Below the pieces are notes generated by a model. It made no database searches and was not told where the DNA came from. It was given only the letters and a program-made list of their open reading frames with translations. From Saccharina japonica (Eukaryota; Sar; Phaeophyceae; Laminariales; Laminariaceae), in the NCBI GenBank assembly GCA_008828725.1, contig MEHQ01003415.1, positions 1-64,000 on the forward strand: a stretch of 64,000 nucleotides of DNA, read 5' to 3'. Numbering within the stretch: position 1 is the first letter of the stretch; each line of letters starts with the position of its first letter. Positions 61,301 through 64,000 of this stretch are shown piece by piece. The translations under genes and the position numbers were made by a program.

Positions 61301-61629
61301 TATTCGTTCGTGTAGAAGTGCACATTTTTATGTTTGAGGGTGGTCATTCGGGGGGCTCCTACCTCCCCAAACAACTGATGTTGGAGGAAACATGAAAGGG
61401 CTACCCGTCGAGGAATCTCACGGCTTAGGTATGCAACGAAACATAATGCAAGAAAATAAGTGAAATTCCGATGGTTGTCGGATAAGGAGCCCTATCATTC
61501 CGAACGCGTTTTAGCCAAAAAGTGTCACTGGGACTGCCTCTTTCGTAGCACGCGTCCAGCACTCACTCGAGCATTTGCCATCCGCCATGCAGCATCTGCC
61601 GGGCGGGCAGTGGCTATCTGCCGTGCAAC
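52893..61629 (-). CDS. secreted modular protein: alternating Cys-rich exons plus D-like domain (partial)
   Basis: Nine exons are visible, all phase 1 at both ends with GT-AG introns. A-type (61629-61567, 59514-59449, 57477-57415, 55814-55752) encode C-x5/6-C-x4-CC-x5-C-S modules, for example CTADSHCPPGRCC. B-type (60508-60422, 59018-58926, 56834-56739, 55386-55294) encode a (D/N)(K/R)G-like start, an (A/E)CEC core and usually a closing CG. They alternate A-B four times and then join the 291-aa exon 53765-52893. Together 499 aa are seen. Each A+B pair has eight cysteines, enough for four disulfides, so an extracellular or wall-associated role is inferred. The signal peptide and first exons were not found and probably lie upstream of 61629. 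The last exon (GTAAGT at 52892, phase 1) leads to a C-terminal exon I could not place. A1 could follow further A/B pairs beyond the window. Confidence 0.8.
57650..58060. repeat. degenerate minisatellite, unit about 24 bp
   Basis: Units with a GATNCCAGRYGAT core recur through about 400 bp of the intron between the third A-type exon and the second B-type exon. Because the period is a multiple of three, long frames stay open on both strands; I reject these as genes. Confidence 0.65.
58264..58310. repeat. (TTG)n microsatellite
   Basis: About fifteen uninterrupted TTG units in the same intron, a likely length-variable locus. Confidence 0.95.
60768..61032. mobile_element. MITE family M, copy 4
   Basis: Length is 265 bp. 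The left end GACGAATGCTACGATAGAGG is inverted as CTCTCGTAGCACCCGTC on the right. Direct repeats TCCC at 60764-60767 and 61033-61036 again give a 4-bp target duplication. It lies in the intron between the first A-type and first B-type exons of the secreted modular gene. Confidence 0.8.
61310..61556. mobile_element. MITE family M, copy 5 (decayed left end)
   Basis: The right end TTTCGTAGCACGCGTC and interior blocks (TTGGAGGAAAC, GGATAAGGAGCC, TTTTAGCCAAAAAGTG) match the family. The left terminus has drifted. It ends ten bases from the donor of the first A-type exon and shares the intron with copy 4. Confidence 0.65.
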
Positions 61630-64000
61630 CTAACATGTGATTTTAGACGTAGAGGGGTAAACAATGGGCAGCGCGGCGGCAATGTTAGAGGGTAATAACC
61701 AACATGCACGTGTGGTGGCTTCGTTGATATACCTGAGTGGTGCGAAGGGGGTGAGGAGTCGCATATCACACGTTGTTGTTATTCAAAGGGTAAATAATGG
61801 ACGCCGAGGGAGCAGGGTTGGGCGGGACAATATACTAAGTGCGTTAAACACAATATTACGCGAGGGGGGGGGGGGGTATATGAATCCCATGAAGGCTACC
61901 AGGTGTGCTGCTACAACCTGCAACGGATTCGTCGACCAGGTGCACTATAGACCTACTGCTTCTACTATCCTAAGGAAGTTAACACGTCCATGCACCAAAT
62001 ATGAAGCGTTTGATAGACACTCGCTTGCCCAGTGAGATGCCGGGTGCGCATTGTTGGAAAGATGGAAATATACAAGTCGGCCATTCCCACACCCTTCCTT
62101 CGTGACTTCTTGCACTCGGCAAATTATCTCGTCATCAGGTCTAAGAGGGCATGGGCAGACTATGATGTTTCGCAGGAGCGATTACAAGATCTTGGGGTCG
62201 AGGGGGGATGACTGATATAATATAAATGATGTTGTAGATATCTCGTGGAAAAACACGCAGGTGTTTGATGGCACCTAGTGACCTTGAGGTTCACTTGTAT
62301 CGTTCAATAGAACAGAAGAGAAATAGAAATGGAAATTGACGCTTGTGTGCCCGTGCTCTAGAGAGCGGTGGTGTGTTGAGGGAGTTAGGAGAGTGAGCTC
62401 CGGTGGGACTCACAACACTTGTGCTATCGCCTGGGGCGATTACCCCGACAAGGTGTCCGTAATTTATTCTAGATGAATCCGTGATAAGAGCATGTGTCAG
62501 TACCCCATACCTGGTTTTCCAGCACCCTATGACACGACGCGAACGGTTTATAGTATAACTGAGTATCAACTGCCAGGGTAAAATCGTAAATCAAACACGA
62601 ATACCTTATATGAAATATAGAACAAGCGTTCTACGCAGCTTGCAAAGTTCAGTATCAACTAGTCAATCGGTAGAACTCGCAGCTGATGTATTCCCTATAC
62701 GTTTATTTGATGTACTTCGTACGAGTAGCCTGTACTCTACAATGATTGAATATCCTACCCAAAATATTATCGTAGATCTATTGTCATCGAAATTAGATAT
62801 GAACATACATGACAATCTTGCGCATATTCCAACAACCCCCCCTCGATGGAGGCCTACTCATAAACGTCACCCCCTCGATGGAAGTTTATCCTTAAAGTCA
62901 AATAAACCTACCAACAATCAATCTAGCAATATTCGGACGAGTACGTTGTGGCTTGAGCAATACCAGCGGCGGCATATATGCGAGTGTCCGGAATTAAAAA
63001 ATAAAACGAACATGTTCAGTCCCGAGCATTGTCGGCGGCAACATGTGGAAATCTCCGGTAGAATATGGTTCCGGTTTATCACTTATAATACTATTAGCTG
63101 CAAGCAGCGAATGCTACTAAGTTGGCGTATCGACTCATGCGTATTATTGCGCATGTCACGTAGCTGCTAAAGCGTTAGATTGCACGTATTAAAACATACA
63201 TGGCCGTGCTACGTCCGCTGATACTCTATTGATATTATATCTTGCTTAAGCCCAAGACGAATGTCGTCCAGCACTGCTAGTTCTTTGTTTGCCTTAGTGA
63301 AACATGCGTTCTTACCTCCTCAACATCTTACGAATTTAATAGTAAGAGTCCAACATGCTTAACTACAACCTGAAGCTCAGAGACAACAAGTCACCAATAT
63401 ATGATCTCCGCTAGACTCTTGATGCTGATGGTGAGGCGGATGCTAGTAGTGCTGATGGTTACGTTGCTGCCTTGAATCAATGACGTTTGTCGTTGAAGTT
63501 CCTTCCTGCACTGTTGGGTCGAGTACTTTCTCCGTGACGCTCCGAGAGTTTGTTTAGTGGAGTAGTATTGAACATTCCACAAATATCCTTATGGTGATGA
63601 ACTCCTAGCGTGCTTCTCATGTTGAACGGTTTGCACGAAGAGCGGTGATAGCCTGCTTCGTGTAAAACGTGTTGACCTGGTTGATGTTGGAGATATGCAC
63701 AGTGATCGTGCCTTGGTTTGTCCATTTTTGCAGTGCTGTGATGCGAACTGCGACGATATTGCTTCCTATAGATTTCGTCGCGAAGCTAAGTGATCTCAGG
63801 TTGTTCGAGGTGACCCGTAAACACCTCCTGAAGTTGTTCTTGTTCAACCGTCAGAGGGTAATTGGAAGGGGAATATCTTGTTTGATACACGTGGGGTGCC
63901 TTTTCCGTAGGTCCGGTTTCGATGCCGATGGTATCGATATTTTGTTGTTTTGTCGTCTGGGTCCAGCGTTAATATAGCCATCCTCCCAGATGACTGGGTG
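61630..64000. other. unassigned stretch to the window edge
   Basis: No recognisable exon. The upstream exons of the minus-strand modular gene should start somewhere above 61629 but no further A- or B-type cysteine pattern was seen. The 186-codon frame at 62610-63170 (plus) is AT-rich and without family resemblance. A G-run lies near 61865-61876. Confidence 0.45.

Noticed and set aside
62610-63170. 186-codon plus-strand frame near the right edge
   Set aside because: AT-rich, no domain, no splice signals or neighbours to support it.

Overview
The window reads as nuclear DNA from a stramenopile, most likely a brown alga. Three things point that way. Host genes are broken into short exons by GT-AG introns of about 0.4-2.9 kb. 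One gene opens with a heterokont-style bipartite plastid presequence. Another ends in a DPH-M-TGF / FDFTG von Willebrand D-like domain that I associate with brown-algal and oomycete secreted proteins. This assignment comes from family recognition only; no search was run. Coding sequence is sparse, and repeats, low-complexity tracts and fossil elements fill most of the window.

Layout. 1-1829: 3' end of a Ty3/Gypsy fossil with a candidate LTR. 1830-7596: no gene seen; a foldback MITE, a short hairpin, a purine-pyrimidine hexamer array and a CAG/CTG array. 7597-22026 (minus strand): one 11-exon gene, reconstructed with consistent splice phases, encoding a 552-aa LARP6-like protein (La motif, RRM, cold-shock-like domain, SUZ-C). 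Its introns hold minisatellites, a clustered short repeat family, and a 1.7-kb near-identical duplication next to assembly Ns. 22027-25603: non-coding, with a diverged tandem duplication. 25604-29931: a possible minus-strand first exon head-to-head with a plus-strand gene for a single-RRM protein, probably plastid-targeted. 29932-36201: mostly unassigned, with a MITE and a tRNA-like SINE head. 36202-41681: a complete-length but broken Ty1/Copia element with both LTRs and a 5-bp target duplication. 41990-43800: a dense field of short palindromic motifs. 43930-46132: a second, much more decayed Copia fossil. 46133-52892: dispersed repeats and MITEs. 52893-61629 (minus strand): a secreted modular protein gene, in which two cysteine-rich exon types alternate four times before a D-like domain exon. 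Its 5' end lies beyond what I could find. 61630-64000: nothing assignable.

The three host genes have no obvious pathway link. Two are RNA-binding proteins (one cytosolic or nuclear, one probably plastid) and one is extracellular. The most interesting biology is the LARP6 protein with an inserted cold-shock-like domain and the alternating two-exon cysteine module array. The least explained signals are the palindromic field near 43 kb and a nonamer, TACCWGGTA, found nine times.
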